A DNA stretch of 64,000 nucleotides from Mucilaginibacter gossypii (GCF_900100945.1 NZ_FNCG01000005.1:186001-250000); one strand, 5' to 3'; positions 1 through 8,125 are shown, counted from the first letter of the stretch. Notes: generated by a model from the sequence alone, not told the origin. Made by a program: numbers and translations.

Positions 1-173
1 TCGATAAAAGGGATCTTGAAATTAAGCCCCGGGGTTAGGATGCGACGGTATTTGCCAAATACGGTGATGACTACTATAGTGCCCTGTTTTACAGACACAA
101 ACGAGGTGAAAATAGTAATAAGGATAACAGCAAAAATGATGATTGTTATCAATGATCCAAATGATTCGGGCAT
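1..173 (-). CDS. SPFH/Band 7 (stomatin-like) protein, N-terminal part
   Basis: The gene runs off the left edge; only the first 57 codons are present. They encode one hydrophobic N-terminal helix (about residues 7-25), then the start of an SPFH domain: VKQGTIVVITVFGKYRRIL followed by TPGLNFKIPF. This 'G-x-V-x-x-FGKY-x-R-x-L-x-PGL' layout is typical of stomatin, HflC and other Band 7 proteins, which anchor to the inner membrane by the N-terminal helix and form oligomeric membrane scaffolds. The start is the ATG read on the minus strand at 173. The partner gene, often NfeD-like, would lie outside the window. The family call is good; the subfamily cannot be decided from this fragment. Confidence 0.8.
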   Translation of the reverse strand, partial: MPESFGSLITIIIFAVILITIFTSFVSVKQGTIVVITVFGKYRRILTPGLNFKIPFI

Positions 174-267
174 GGTTTGGTTTATTATGTTTAAAATAAA
201 AGTAGCATTAATTATTGGTGTGTTATTTGTTTTTTAAAAAATGCTTATAAAAAACAACACACCTGTC

Positions 268-456
268 ATGAACTTAAAACGAACTTTTGGAGCTATATTG
301 AGCGTGCTTGGTATAGTTGGCCTTATTTATACCGGTGTAGCTATCATAAACCATAGCGCACAAATAACCACCATGGTGGTAATAGGTATTATCTCATTAA
401 TATTTTTTACAACGGGTATCAGCCTGGTGCGTAATACTAAGGATGAAGCAGCTTAA
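268..456 (+). CDS. Small two-helix membrane protein
   Basis: A 62-residue protein that begins MNLKRTFG and consists almost entirely of two transmembrane helices (about residues 6-27 and 35-55) joined by a short polar loop, ending in a charged tail NTKDEAA. It is divergent from the SPFH gene. An in-frame ATG at 241 would add nine residues; I prefer 268 because the positively charged MNLKR immediately precedes the first helix. I do not recognise a named family. The size and topology suggest a small integral inner-membrane protein of unknown role. Confidence 0.6.
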   Translation: MNLKRTFGAILSVLGIVGLIYTGVAIINHSAQITTMVVIGIISLIFFTTGISLVRNTKDEAA

Positions 457-489
457 ATGTGGACATTAGCTGCAAATTGCATAGTTTAC

Positions 490-613
490 TCACCCGGTCT
501 GCGCTTCGCTGGACCACCCTCTCTCCGGCTGTGCCGCAAAGAGGGTTGGAAAAAATTAAAATCCCCTCTTTGCGCAGCAGAGAGGGTGGTCCAGCGAAGC
601 GTAGACCGGGTGA
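490..613. repeat. Long imperfect inverted repeat (dispersed palindrome)
   Basis: Arms of 35 nt (490-524 and 579-613) are reverse complements with one mismatch. The inner flanks (about 532-545 and 562-576) also pair, so the whole 124 bp can fold into one long hairpin or cruciform. It lies between a plus-strand gene end and a minus-strand gene end. It is unlike a simple terminator because the stem is far longer and there is no clean T tract. It is probably a non-coding mobile repeat of the MITE/REP type; no second copy is seen in this window. Confidence 0.7.
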
Positions 614-663
614 GTCCACACGTTGGCTTAATTTATCCTATGTCTTTTTTATCTGCTGATATT

Positions 664-1791
664 TTAAATAGCCGGGTTAAGGCTAATCTCCCCGGTGTCG
701 GATATAAGTAATCCCGCATCGGGGAAATCAGCTTCTGTAAGTTCCCTGATCCGGATAGCAGCACGGTTAAGCGAATCAAGTTCGAGCCCTTTATCATGCG
801 CCTGCCTTAGGGATATGATGCGTCCGTTTAAAAACTCCCCCTTTTTGTTCAGCTTTACTTTTAATAATGGCGCCAGGCCGCAAACCCCTGCCACACTTAC
901 TGATTTATAAGTACAAAAGTTACCGAGACTGTAAGCGATCAGCCGGTTTTTATAAACCTCCATTGCCCGGCTCACGTGCGGGCCATTGCCCAATATAATA
1001 TCCGCACCGGCATCAATAGCATTATGGGCAAAGGCATTTACATCGCCACGTTTTTCACTGATGAAGGATTCCATTGCAAAAGGAATATGTTCATAAGCTA
1101 CGCCCTCGCCGCCACCATGAAACGATACAATGAGAATATCACATTGCTGTTTCAGTTGGCTTATGATACGGGTTGCGTTCTTTAGGTTGAGAATAGGCAG
1201 GGTATTGGCATTGGGGGCAAAAGCGCAAAAGCCATATTTAACACCGTTACGTTCGAACACTGTGGAGGGGTGGCTAAGCAATCCGCCATAATTAATCCCT
1301 ATGCTATCAAGCAGGTGAGTGGTACTCATCCGGCCCGTATCGCCAAAATCGCCTATATGATTATTGGCCAGGCTCAGCAAGTTAAAACCGGCGTTTTTAA
1401 AAACGCCGGCATAAGCCGTTGGCATCCTGAACAGGTAAGCCTTGCTTCTTTGATGTAATTTATAATGTGCCGGATTTCCTCCGTCAAGCAAACTGCCTTC
1501 AAGGTTGCCAAAGGTTACGTCGGCGTTTCTTAGTTCATCAGCAATAACAGCAAAACTATTTTTAGCACTGTCAGGCGGGAGGGTATAATTATTAGGGTAC
1601 GATGTTCCGAGCATCATATCACCAACAGCGGCAATAGATATGGATGAATCATGCTGAACAACGGCTGTAGTTGTTTTAGCGGCAGTATCGGGTTTAGGTG
1701 CAGGGGCCAGGATTTGTTTTTTATTTGGCGGATGGTTACACGCCTGTAAAAACAGCGCCAGGCAGGCTGCCGTAAGCAATAAAAATTTCAT
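664..1791 (-). CDS. CapA-family lipoprotein (PGA_cap metallophosphoesterase-like)
   Basis: A 375-residue exported lipoprotein: the signal peptide ends in lipobox LQAC (Cys18), followed by a Pro/Thr-rich linker to about residue 50. The remainder matches the PGA_cap domain named after CapA/PgsA of poly-gamma-glutamate capsule systems. Visible metal-binding-style motifs are AVGDMMLG (from about 55), GNLEGSL, LANNHIGDFG, SFHGGGEG and GNGPHVSR. No capB/capC-type ligase genes are nearby, so a capsule role is not supported. In Bacteroidota this family is usually a free-standing envelope enzyme of unknown substrate. It follows the NlpC/P60 gene by 62 nt on the same strand and may be co-transcribed with it. 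Confidence 0.85.
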   Translation of the reverse strand: MKFLLLTAACLALFLQACNHPPNKKQILAPAPKPDTAAKTTTAVVQHDSSISIAAVGDMMLGTSYPNNYTLPPDSAKNSFAVIADELRNADVTFGNLEGSLLDGGNPAHYKLHQRSKAYLFRMPTAYAGVFKNAGFNLLSLANNHIGDFGDTGRMSTTHLLDSIGINYGGLLSHPSTVFERNGVKYGFCAFAPNANTLPILNLKNATRIISQLKQQCDILIVSFHGGGEGVAYEHIPFAMESFISEKRGDVNAFAHNAIDAGADIILGNGPHVSRAMEVYKNRLIAYSLGNFCTYKSVSVAGVCGLAPLLKVKLNKKGEFLNGRIISLRQAHDKGLELDSLNRAAIRIRELTEADFPDAGLLISDTGEISLNPAI

Positions 1792-1853
1792 TATAAAAAA
1801 AATCCCCTCACCGGGATGAAGGGACCAAATTAGTTTATTTATTTCAAAATCGT

Positions 1854-2459
1854 TTAGTTCTTGCTTTCGTCTACGTCGTCGCCCATATCGTTGCTACCCG
1901 TCGATGCCGAACCTTTAAACTCATCCTTAAATGAAGCTAACAACCTGCCGCCTTTATAAAAGAAACGGCTGTAGTAAGCATCGTCAAGGCTACTGATGGC
2001 TACACCCCTTGACGAGGCATGAGCAAATTTATTATTACCTAAATAAATACCTACATGCGAAATGCTGCGGCTGTGGATCTTAAAGAAAACCAAATCGCCT
2101 TCTTTTAACTCATCCTTACCAACAGGGTTAACCATGCTGAAAATATCGCGTGAGTTACGTTTAATATCAAGGTTAAAAACTTCGCTGTACAATTCTTTGG
2201 TGAAGGCTGAGCAGTCAATGCCTCTTCTTGAGCTTCCGCCAAAATGGTAAGGGGTACCAATCCAATCGTAAACAAAGTGAAAAAGTTTCATGTTTGAGGT
2301 AGCAGATAAAGCAACTCCCATAATTTGGGAAAAGTATGCTTTACCTAAACTTTCCTGGTCGTCTTTGCTATCATCACTGGTGCTTTGGGCACTTTTGGTT
2401 TGAGCTTGTGAAGCTACGACGCTGAAAAGTAAGGCAATAGCCAGGGCAAATTTCTTCAT
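1854..2459 (-). CDS. NlpC/P60 (C40) cell-wall peptidase
   Basis: A 201-residue secreted protein with a signal peptide MKKFALAIALLFSVVASQAQ. The C40 peptidase domain spans about residues 58-175: the nucleophile is Cys83 in RRGIDCSAF, and His135 (SISHVGIYLG) and His147 (FAHASS) supply the other catalytic positions. The family cleaves D-Glu to diamino-acid bonds in peptidoglycan stem peptides. There is no SH3 or LysM targeting domain, so this is the short catalytic form. The C-terminal tail is acidic and low-complexity (NDMGDDVDESKN). It is upstream of the CapA-like gene on the same strand. Confidence 0.92.
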   Translation of the reverse strand: MKKFALAIALLFSVVASQAQTKSAQSTSDDSKDDQESLGKAYFSQIMGVALSATSNMKLFHFVYDWIGTPYHFGGSSRRGIDCSAFTKELYSEVFNLDIKRNSRDIFSMVNPVGKDELKEGDLVFFKIHSRSISHVGIYLGNNKFAHASSRGVAISSLDDAYYSRFFYKGGRLLASFKDEFKGSASTGSNDMGDDVDESKN

Positions 2460-2926
2460 TTAATCAGTTTGTTTGTTGAGTTAGGACAACAAATTGTTTA
2501 TTAAATCAGACACTATGTCTATCGTGCTCTACAAAACTATTTATATTTTTTAAAATTGCAAATAAATGCAGCTTATTTTTCAAAAAATATAAAAAAGTGC
2601 TTTTTATTACACACCCTTTTAATAAACAGGCTTTTGTACGTGTATTAATGTAATTTGGTTGTAATTATTTAAAGGCTTTTTTTAGTCTTTCGCGAAAAAC
2701 AAACCTTCTAAAACTTCGCAAAACGATAATTTATTGCCTCCTGGTGTGTTTTTTTAAGTTCTATTTTAACCCAATGGGACATGCCAAACTAATAAACAGC
2801 CGGTTTGTTGTGTTTAAATACACTTTAAGGCCACCAAATAAAATTTTGCAACAATTTGCTTGAGGTTTCGATATTTTGCAGGATATAATTAGATTTGCGC
2901 TTTACTCCAAAAAGGTTGTTTAATAC
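2460..2926. other. AT-rich divergent intergenic region with pdhA promoter candidate
   Basis: No gene is seen in these 467 bp between the divergent NlpC/P60 and pdhA genes. The sequence is strongly AT-rich with many A/T runs. A perfect Bacteroidota -7 box, TAGATTTG, lies at 2890-2897, 29 nt before the pdhA ATG; TTG triplets upstream (2856-2858, 2860-2862) are too far for ideal spacing, so the -33 element is uncertain. No strong hairpin is visible. Confidence 0.5.
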
Positions 2927-3922
2927 ATGAGTTCAATCGAAATAAACAAGGACACCTACCTGATGTGGTACGAACAGATGCTATTGATGCGCAGGTTCGA
3001 AGAAAAAACAGGACAGTTATACGGACAACAAAAGATCAGGGGCTTTTGCCACTTATATATTGGGCAGGAGGCTGTTTTGGCCGGAGCCATGTCTGTAATT
3101 AAACCTGAAGACAGTATGATCACCGCATATCGCGATCATGCTCATGCACTTGCTAAAGGTGTAACTCCAAACGCCATTATGGCCGAAATGTACGGTAAAG
3201 CTACCGGATGCTCAAAAGGCAAAGGTGGTTCTATGCACATGTTTGATAAAGAAAAACATTTTTATGGTGGTCACGGCATTGTGGGCGGCCAGGTACCACT
3301 GGGTGCCGGGATTGCTTTTGCCGAAAAATATAAAGGTACCGAGTTTGTGAACATTGCCTATATGGGCGATGGTGCCGTACGCCAGGGCGCGCTTACCGAA
3401 ACCTTTAATATGGCTGCGCTTTGGAAACTGCCTGTAATTTTTGTTTGCGAAAACAATGGTTACGCCATGGGTACTTCTGTTGAGCGTACAACCGCGCAGA
3501 CTGATATTTATAAATTAGGCCTGCCTTATGGAATCCCTTCATCGCCGGTTGATGGTATGGACCCTGCTGCGGTACACGTAGCAATGGACGAAGCTGTTCA
3601 GCGCGCACGTGCAGGCGAAGGCCCAACCTTCCTTGAAATGCGTACTTATCGCTATAAAGGTCACTCCATGTCCGATCCGCAAAAGTATCGTACTAAAGAG
3701 GAGTTGGAAAGCTATAAAGCGAAAGACCCTCTTGAGGCTACCAAACAAACTATCCTTGCCGAAAAATATGCTGATGAAGCATGGTTTGACGAAATGGACG
3801 CTAAGATCAAAGCTATTGTTGACGAAGCTGTGAAGTTTGCTGAAGAATCGCCATGGCCGGATGCATCTGAATTATATACAGATGTTTACGTTCAAGAAGA
3901 TTACCCTTATATAAGGGACTAA
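2927..3922 (+). CDS. pdhA: Pyruvate dehydrogenase E1 component, alpha subunit
   Basis: 331 residues, the usual length for the alpha subunit of a heterotetrameric E1. It binds thiamine diphosphate and starts pyruvate decarboxylation in the cytoplasmic pyruvate dehydrogenase complex. The ThDP/Mg motif runs from GDG (147-149) to NN (176-177). Also visible are GFCHLYIGQEAV near the N-terminus, GKGGSMHMFD and GGHGIVGGQVPLG, and the conserved loop RYKGHSMSDPQKYR. The beta subunit gene is not adjacent: the next gene is E2. Separation of pdhB from pdhA-pdhC would mean E1-beta is encoded elsewhere. Assignment to pyruvate rather than a branched-chain 2-oxoacid rests on the paired E2 and sequence style. 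Confidence 0.93.
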   Translation: MSSIEINKDTYLMWYEQMLLMRRFEEKTGQLYGQQKIRGFCHLYIGQEAVLAGAMSVIKPEDSMITAYRDHAHALAKGVTPNAIMAEMYGKATGCSKGKGGSMHMFDKEKHFYGGHGIVGGQVPLGAGIAFAEKYKGTEFVNIAYMGDGAVRQGALTETFNMAALWKLPVIFVCENNGYAMGTSVERTTAQTDIYKLGLPYGIPSSPVDGMDPAAVHVAMDEAVQRARAGEGPTFLEMRTYRYKGHSMSDPQKYRTKEELESYKAKDPLEATKQTILAEKYADEAWFDEMDAKIKAIVDEAVKFAEESPWPDASELYTDVYVQEDYPYIRD

Positions 3923-4060
3923 GTTTTAAGTCGAAAGTACTAAGTCGAGAGCCTATAGTCTTTGCGGTCAAAAAAAAGACTTCAGGCTAAAAACTTCAGA
4001 CTTTAAACTTCACGATAAGAACTAACTATATTTATACTGAATTTATAATACTATTAATAT
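3923..4060. repeat. Degenerate word-repeat spacer
   Basis: The spacer between pdhA and pdhC contains repeated near-copies of the words AAGTC/GAAAGT in its first half and their reverse complements (GACTTCAG, ACTTCAGACTT, AAACTTCAC) in its second half, so it can fold on itself. There is no clean stem with a T tract. Related vocabulary occurs at 39606-39730 and 45413-45480. The final 40 bp before the pdhC ATG are AT-rich and may hold a promoter. Confidence 0.55.
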
Positions 4061-5719
4061 ATGGCCGAAGTAGTAAAAATGCCTAAAATGAGCGATACCA
4101 TGACCGAAGGGGTATTAGCGAAATGGCATAAAAAAGTTGGCGACAAGGTTAAATCGGGCGATGTACTGGCCGAGATTGAAACTGATAAAGCTACCATGGA
4201 TTTTGAATCGTACCAGGATGGTACATTGCTGTATATAGGTATACAGGAAGGTGCTGCCGCCCCGGTTGATTCTGTAATTGCCATTTTAGGTAAAGAAGGT
4301 GAAGATTATAAGTCTTTACTTGACCAGGCTGGCAGTGGCGCTGCCGCAGAGCCTGCTAAGGAAGCGGCACCAGCTGCCGACAGAGCACCTGCCGCTACTC
4401 CGGCACCAGCCGCACCTAAGGTTGATTTATCGAGCATTCCGGCTACGGTTATCCGCATGCCATTATTGAGCGACACCATGACCGAAGGTACCATTGAAAA
4501 ATGGAACTTTAAAGTTGGCGATAAAGTAAAAGCAGATGATTCACTGGCTGATGTGGCAACCGATAAGGCTACCATGGAAGTTGTGGGTTACGAAGCCGGT
4601 ACCTTGTTATATATAGGTGTTAAAGAAGGTGAAGCCGCTAAAGTAAATGATATCATTGCCATAGTAGGTAAAGAAGGTACCGACATCACTCCGTTATTAC
4701 AGGATGGAGGTTCGGCCCCTGCCGCTGAGGCTGCACCTGGCGCCGAAGCAAAAACTGAAGCTTCTGCTTCTGCCACTGCTACTGCACCTGAAAGCTCATC
4801 TGATGATGATAGCCGCGTAAAAGCATCTCCGCTGGCGCGTAAAATAGCTAAAGATAAAGGTATCAACCTTAATGATGTAAAAGGCAGCGCTGAAGGTGGC
4901 CGTATCATCAAAAAGGATGTGGAAGAATATACACCGTCGGCTAAACCGGCTGCGGCTCCTGTTACTGAAGCTGCACCTGCTGCCGCTCCGGCTGCTGCTG
5001 CAAAAGCACCTATCGTATTGCCAACCTTTACAGGCGAAGAGAAATTCAGCGAAAGGCCGGTTACTCAAATGCGTAAAGCTATCAGCCGCCGCCTAAGCGA
5101 AAGCTTGTTTACTGCTCCGCATTTCTATGTAACCATGAGCATTGATATGGACCAGGCTATTGTGGCCCGTACCCGTATGAACGAGATCGCCCCGGTTAAA
5201 ATTTCATTTAATGATTTTGTTGTTAAAGCCTGCGCTGTTGCCTTAAGGCAGCATCCTGCTATCAACTCATCATTCCTGGGTGATAAGATCCGCACTAATG
5301 AGCACGTTCACGTTGGCGTTGCCGTTGCTGTTGACGAAGGTTTATTGGTACCGGTTATCAAATTTGCCGATGGTAAATCATTAAGTCACATTTCGGTTGA
5401 AGTGAAAGAGTTTGCAGGCAAAGCAAAATCTAAAAAACTACAGCCAAACGAAATGGAGGGTTCAACCTTCACCATTTCAAACCTTGGTATGTTTGGCGTT
5501 GACGAGTTTACGGCCATCATTAACACACCAAACGCATGTATCCTTGCTGTAAGCGGTATTCAGGCTGTTCCGGTTGTTAAAAATGGTGCGGTAGTACCTG
5601 GCAACATCATGAAGGTTACCCTGAGCGCCGACCACCGCGTGGTTGACGGTGCTACAGCCGCTGCCTTCCTGCAAACATTAAAGCAATTATTAGAAGAGCC
5701 GGTAAGGCTGCTGATATAA
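4061..5719 (+). CDS. pdhC: Dihydrolipoamide acetyltransferase (E2) of pyruvate dehydrogenase, two lipoyl domains
   Basis: 552 residues. Two lipoyl domains are present: about 1-77 with the lipoylated Lys43 in ETDKATM, and about 127-205 with Lys169 in ATDKATM. Ala/Pro/Glu-rich linkers follow, then the peripheral subunit-binding domain (about 252-290, KASPLARKIAKDKG) and the CoA-dependent acyltransferase domain (about 325-552) with the catalytic DHRVVDG (His525, Asp529). It transfers acetyl groups from E1 to CoA. It lies 138 bp after pdhA. The lipoyl groups would come from octanoyl transfer by LipB, whose gene is at about 38 kb. Confidence 0.95.
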   Translation: MAEVVKMPKMSDTMTEGVLAKWHKKVGDKVKSGDVLAEIETDKATMDFESYQDGTLLYIGIQEGAAAPVDSVIAILGKEGEDYKSLLDQAGSGAAAEPAKEAAPAADRAPAATPAPAAPKVDLSSIPATVIRMPLLSDTMTEGTIEKWNFKVGDKVKADDSLADVATDKATMEVVGYEAGTLLYIGVKEGEAAKVNDIIAIVGKEGTDITPLLQDGGSAPAAEAAPGAEAKTEASASATATAPESSSDDDSRVKASPLARKIAKDKGINLNDVKGSAEGGRIIKKDVEEYTPSAKPAAAPVTEAAPAAAPAAAAKAPIVLPTFTGEEKFSERPVTQMRKAISRRLSESLFTAPHFYVTMSIDMDQAIVARTRMNEIAPVKISFNDFVVKACAVALRQHPAINSSFLGDKIRTNEHVHVGVAVAVDEGLLVPVIKFADGKSLSHISVEVKEFAGKAKSKKLQPNEMEGSTFTISNLGMFGVDEFTAIINTPNACILAVSGIQAVPVVKNGAVVPGNIMKVTLSADHRVVDGATAAAFLQTLKQLLEEPVRLLI

Positions 5720-5753
5720 TTTCGGATATCGGATTTTCGATTTCGGATTTTGA

Positions 5754-5785
5754 AAAGCGATGGGTTTAGGCTCATCGCTTTTTTT
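5754..5785 (+). terminator. Intrinsic terminator after pdhC
   Basis: A 9-bp stem, AAAGCGATG (5754-5762) with CATCGCTTT (5773-5781), a 10-nt loop and a following T tract. It sits 34 nt after the pdhC stop. The short stretch in between repeats the word TTTCGGAT/TCGGATTT. Confidence 0.85.
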
Positions 5786-5803
5786 GTTTATGGGATAAAT
5801 TAT

Positions 5804-5928
5804 AAAAAATGTCATTGCAGCGCAGCGTGGCAATCTCGTAACCAATGCCAGTTCGATATGTATGGCTACGATTGCCACGTCGCCCCGGATGCTCTTTACC
5901 CATGCCGCTCTTCGCAATGACATTTTTT
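5804..5928. repeat. GTCATTGC-type palindromic element, copy 1
   Basis: A 125-bp element with perfect 15-bp terminal inverted repeats, AAAAAATGTCATTGC at 5804-5818 and its complement at 5914-5928. An inner inverted repeat, CGTGGCAATC with GATTGCCACG, lies within. It carries no gene. A diverged relative with the same GTCATT...AATGAC ends is at 9101-9235. This looks like a dispersed non-autonomous repeat; copy number in the genome is unknown to me. Confidence 0.75.
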
Positions 5929-6020
5929 TATTAACGGCAGTTTATGTCTGCAAAAAAATGACACAATGACCTAATGACTTCAATGACCTATATGTGTATA
6001 TTCACGGCAAATTTTGATGT

Positions 6021-6446
6021 ATGACACTTTATAGCTTTTTTAAGGAATTTCATTCCGGTTTCAGGTACATTGTTATTGTACTGGTATTGCTGGCCCTTGT
6101 ACGTGCCTTTATGGGCTGGCTGGGTAAAAGACCATATGGCGAGGGCAATCGCAAGCTTAACCTGTTTGCCATGATCTCGGTACATACACAATTTTTGCTG
6201 GGCATCATCCTGTTTTTTATCAGTCCGATGGTGCAGTTTAGCAAGGATACCATGAAAAACCCTGTTACCCGCTATTTCACGGTTGAGCATTGGGTAATTA
6301 TGCTTATTGCCATTGTTTTGATTACTATCGGGCACAGCAAATCGAAGAAAGCAGCACTGCCCGAAGGTAAGCATAAAGCCATCGCTATCTTCTATTTAAT
6401 AGGGATTGTACTTATTTCGGTAGGTATTATGCTTATTCCACAGTAA
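6021..6446 (+). CDS. Four-helix membrane protein (cytochrome b-like annotation in relatives)
   Basis: 141 residues with four predicted transmembrane helices (about 13-33, 49-69, 91-108, 121-139). Several histidines lie near helix ends (FHSGFR, SVHTQF, VEHWVI, TIGHSK), which is why similar Bacteroidota proteins are often labelled cytochrome b-like; the sequence alone does not prove haem binding. There is no signal peptide beyond the first helix. It stands alone upstream of the tryptophan leader, from which it is separated by its own promoter. Function unknown. Confidence 0.65.
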   Translation: MTLYSFFKEFHSGFRYIVIVLVLLALVRAFMGWLGKRPYGEGNRKLNLFAMISVHTQFLLGIILFFISPMVQFSKDTMKNPVTRYFTVEHWVIMLIAIVLITIGHSKSKKAALPEGKHKAIAIFYLIGIVLISVGIMLIPQ

Positions 6447-6493
6447 TTCTACGTAGCTAATAGGATTTAGCAAATAAATAATTTCACAAAAAA

Positions 6494-6523
6494 TTTGACA
6501 ATTCAAATTTCTTTATAAATTTG
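6494..6523 (+). promoter_or_regulatory. Promoter of the tryptophan operon
   Basis: TTTG at 6494-6497 (-33 element) and a perfect TAAATTTG at 6516-6523 (-7 element, TAnnTTTG), separated by 18 nt. This matches the Bacteroidota housekeeping promoter. The expected start of transcription is about 6527-6530, only a few nt before the leader-peptide ATG at 6532. Confidence 0.8.
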
Positions 6524-6531
6524 TGACCGCG

Positions 6532-6600
6532 ATGATTAAAAACACACATAAAAATAGCTGGTGGCACCAATTAAATTGGCAGCCGGCTTGCGCTTTTTGA
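6532..6600 (+). CDS. trpL: trp operon leader peptide
   Basis: A 22-codon reading frame starting ATG at 6532 and ending TGA at 6600. It begins MIKNTHKNSWWHQLNW and so has Trp at positions 10, 11 and 16, an extreme density for a rare amino acid. It lies directly behind a consensus promoter and ahead of an intrinsic terminator and trpE. By analogy with known trp attenuators, ribosome stalling at the Trp codons when charged tRNA-Trp is scarce would alter RNA folding and prevent termination. GCCGG near the end of the frame (6582-6586) is complementary to CCGGC in the left terminator arm (6641-6645), giving a possible antiterminator. The frame is seen directly; regulation is inferred. Confidence 0.85.
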   Translation: MIKNTHKNSWWHQLNWQPACAF

Positions 6601-6637
6601 TCAGAGACAACCTAATCAATTGTGAACCTAAATAGGA

Positions 6638-6669
6638 AACCCGGCGACCCCAATTCGCCGGGTTTTTTT
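6638..6669 (+). terminator. Attenuator terminator of the trp operon
   Basis: A perfect 10-bp stem, AACCCGGCGA (6638-6647) with TCGCCGGGTT (6655-6664), a 7-nt loop and seven consecutive T residues overlapping the stem end (6663-6669). It stands between the leader peptide and trpE, 25 nt before the trpE ATG, so it can only act as a premature (regulated) terminator for the operon. Confidence 0.88.
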
Positions 6670-6694
6670 GTTTTAAGATATTTGAAAAATAAAC

Positions 6695-8104
6695 ATGAGC
6701 ACATTTAAAATTACTACAACTTATAAAAAGCTGCTGGCCGATACCACCACACCAGTGAGCATTTACCTTCGCCTGCGCGATGTATTTCCTAACTCGCTGC
6801 TGCTGGAAAGCTCCGATTATCACAGCCGCGAAAACAGCACCAGCTACATTTGCTGCGAACCGCTCAGCGGCATTGTGCTCAATAACGGTATCCTTAAAAA
6901 ACAATACCCCGATGGTAGCCAGGAAGTACACGAGGCTGGTACGTTTGATTTGATTGAACAGCTTAACAATTTTACCGGTAGCTTTGAAACCGACTCGCTG
7001 CCGCTAAAAATGATCACCAATGGCTTGTTTGGTTACTTTACCCACGAGGCCGTTGAACATTATGAAACCATTAAACTAAAGCAAAGCGATGATGTTACAC
7101 GCCAGATCCCGGTGATGCAGTACCATATTTACAGGTACATCATCGCTATCGACCACTTTAAAAATGAACTTTACATATTTCATAATCAGCCCGAAGGTGC
7201 ACCAACCAATGGCGGTATCGAAAAACTGGAATACCTCATCAAAAACAAAAACTTCCCCGAGTATAGCTTTAAAAGCAATGGGGATGAAAAATCGAACCTT
7301 ACCGGCGATGAGTTCATTGCCATAGTGGAGAAAATGAAGCAACACATTTATCGGGGCGATGTTTTCCAGATAGTGCCTTCAAGGGCTTTCTCCCGTACTT
7401 TCCTGGGCGATGAGTTTAATGTTTATCGCGCCCTGCGTTCTATCAACCCATCACCATATCTCTTCTATTTTGATTTTGGCGATTTCAGGATCTTTGGCTC
7501 ATCGCCCGAGGCGCAGATCACCATAAAAAATAATGTGGCTAACATATTCCCGATAGCCGGAACATTTAAACGCAGCGGTGATGATGAGCGCGATGCCGAG
7601 CTGGCCCGCAACCTGGAAAATGACCCAAAAGAATCGGCAGAACACGTAATGCTGGTTGACCTGGCCCGTAACGACCTGAGCCGTCATTGTGAAAATGTAA
7701 CCGTGAAGGCATTTAAAGAGGTTCAGTATTACTCGCACCTGATCCATTTGGTATCACACGTAAGCGGAAAACTGAAGCCCGGCGTATCGGCCTTTAAAGT
7801 TGTAGCTGATACTTACCCGGCGGGCACGCTGAGCGGCGCTCCAAAATACCGTGCCATGGAGATCATCGATGAAAACGAAAATATAAAACGCAGCTTTTAC
7901 AGCGGTGCTATAGGTTTCCTGGGTTTTAACGGAGATTTTAACCATGCCATCATGATCCGCTCGTTTTTGAGCAAGAACAATACGTTGCATTACCAGGCAG
8001 GCGCCGGCATAGTCGCCGGTTCGATCCCCGAAAGTGAGCTAAGGGAGGTTGATACCAAGATCTCGGCTTTGAGAAGGGCTTTTGAACTGGCGGAGGAGCT
8101 ATAA
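6695..8104 (+). CDS. trpE: Anthranilate synthase component I
   Basis: 469 residues, normal for TrpE. It converts chorismate and ammonia to anthranilate, the first step of tryptophan synthesis. The feedback-inhibition motif LLES is at 36-39, so Trp inhibition is expected. The chorismate-binding domain (about 205-465) shows FGSSPEAQI, PIAGTFKRSG, DLARNDLSRHC and PAGTLSGAPKYRAME. It is the first structural gene after the attenuator. It pairs with the glutamine amidotransferase encoded 71 bp downstream. PabB is the main alternative, but the leader peptide and trpC favour TrpE. Confidence 0.95.
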   Translation: MSTFKITTTYKKLLADTTTPVSIYLRLRDVFPNSLLLESSDYHSRENSTSYICCEPLSGIVLNNGILKKQYPDGSQEVHEAGTFDLIEQLNNFTGSFETDSLPLKMITNGLFGYFTHEAVEHYETIKLKQSDDVTRQIPVMQYHIYRYIIAIDHFKNELYIFHNQPEGAPTNGGIEKLEYLIKNKNFPEYSFKSNGDEKSNLTGDEFIAIVEKMKQHIYRGDVFQIVPSRAFSRTFLGDEFNVYRALRSINPSPYLFYFDFGDFRIFGSSPEAQITIKNNVANIFPIAGTFKRSGDDERDAELARNLENDPKESAEHVMLVDLARNDLSRHCENVTVKAFKEVQYYSHLIHLVSHVSGKLKPGVSAFKVVADTYPAGTLSGAPKYRAMEIIDENENIKRSFYSGAIGFLGFNGDFNHAIMIRSFLSKNNTLHYQAGAGIVAGSIPESELREVDTKISALRRAFELAEEL

Positions 8105-8111
8105 CCCCTAT

Positions 8112-8125
8112 CCCCCTGAAGGGGG
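8112..8125. repeat. Short C5/G5 palindrome between trpE and trpG
   Basis: CCCCCTGAAGGGGG, a 6-bp-arm palindrome seven bases after the trpE stop. A sister palindrome, CCCCCTTTAGGGGG, occurs 81 bp further on inside the trpG coding region (8207-8220). Both look like copies of one short element. Confidence 0.6.

Noticed and set aside
16-237. Plus-strand frame of 73 codons at the left edge
   Set aside because: It is antisense to the SPFH gene start, has no family features and shows the composition of a shadow frame.
664-2459. Capsule biosynthesis locus based on the CapA-like protein
   Set aside because: No CapB/CapC ligase or glycosyltransferase genes adjoin it; the family has many free-standing members.
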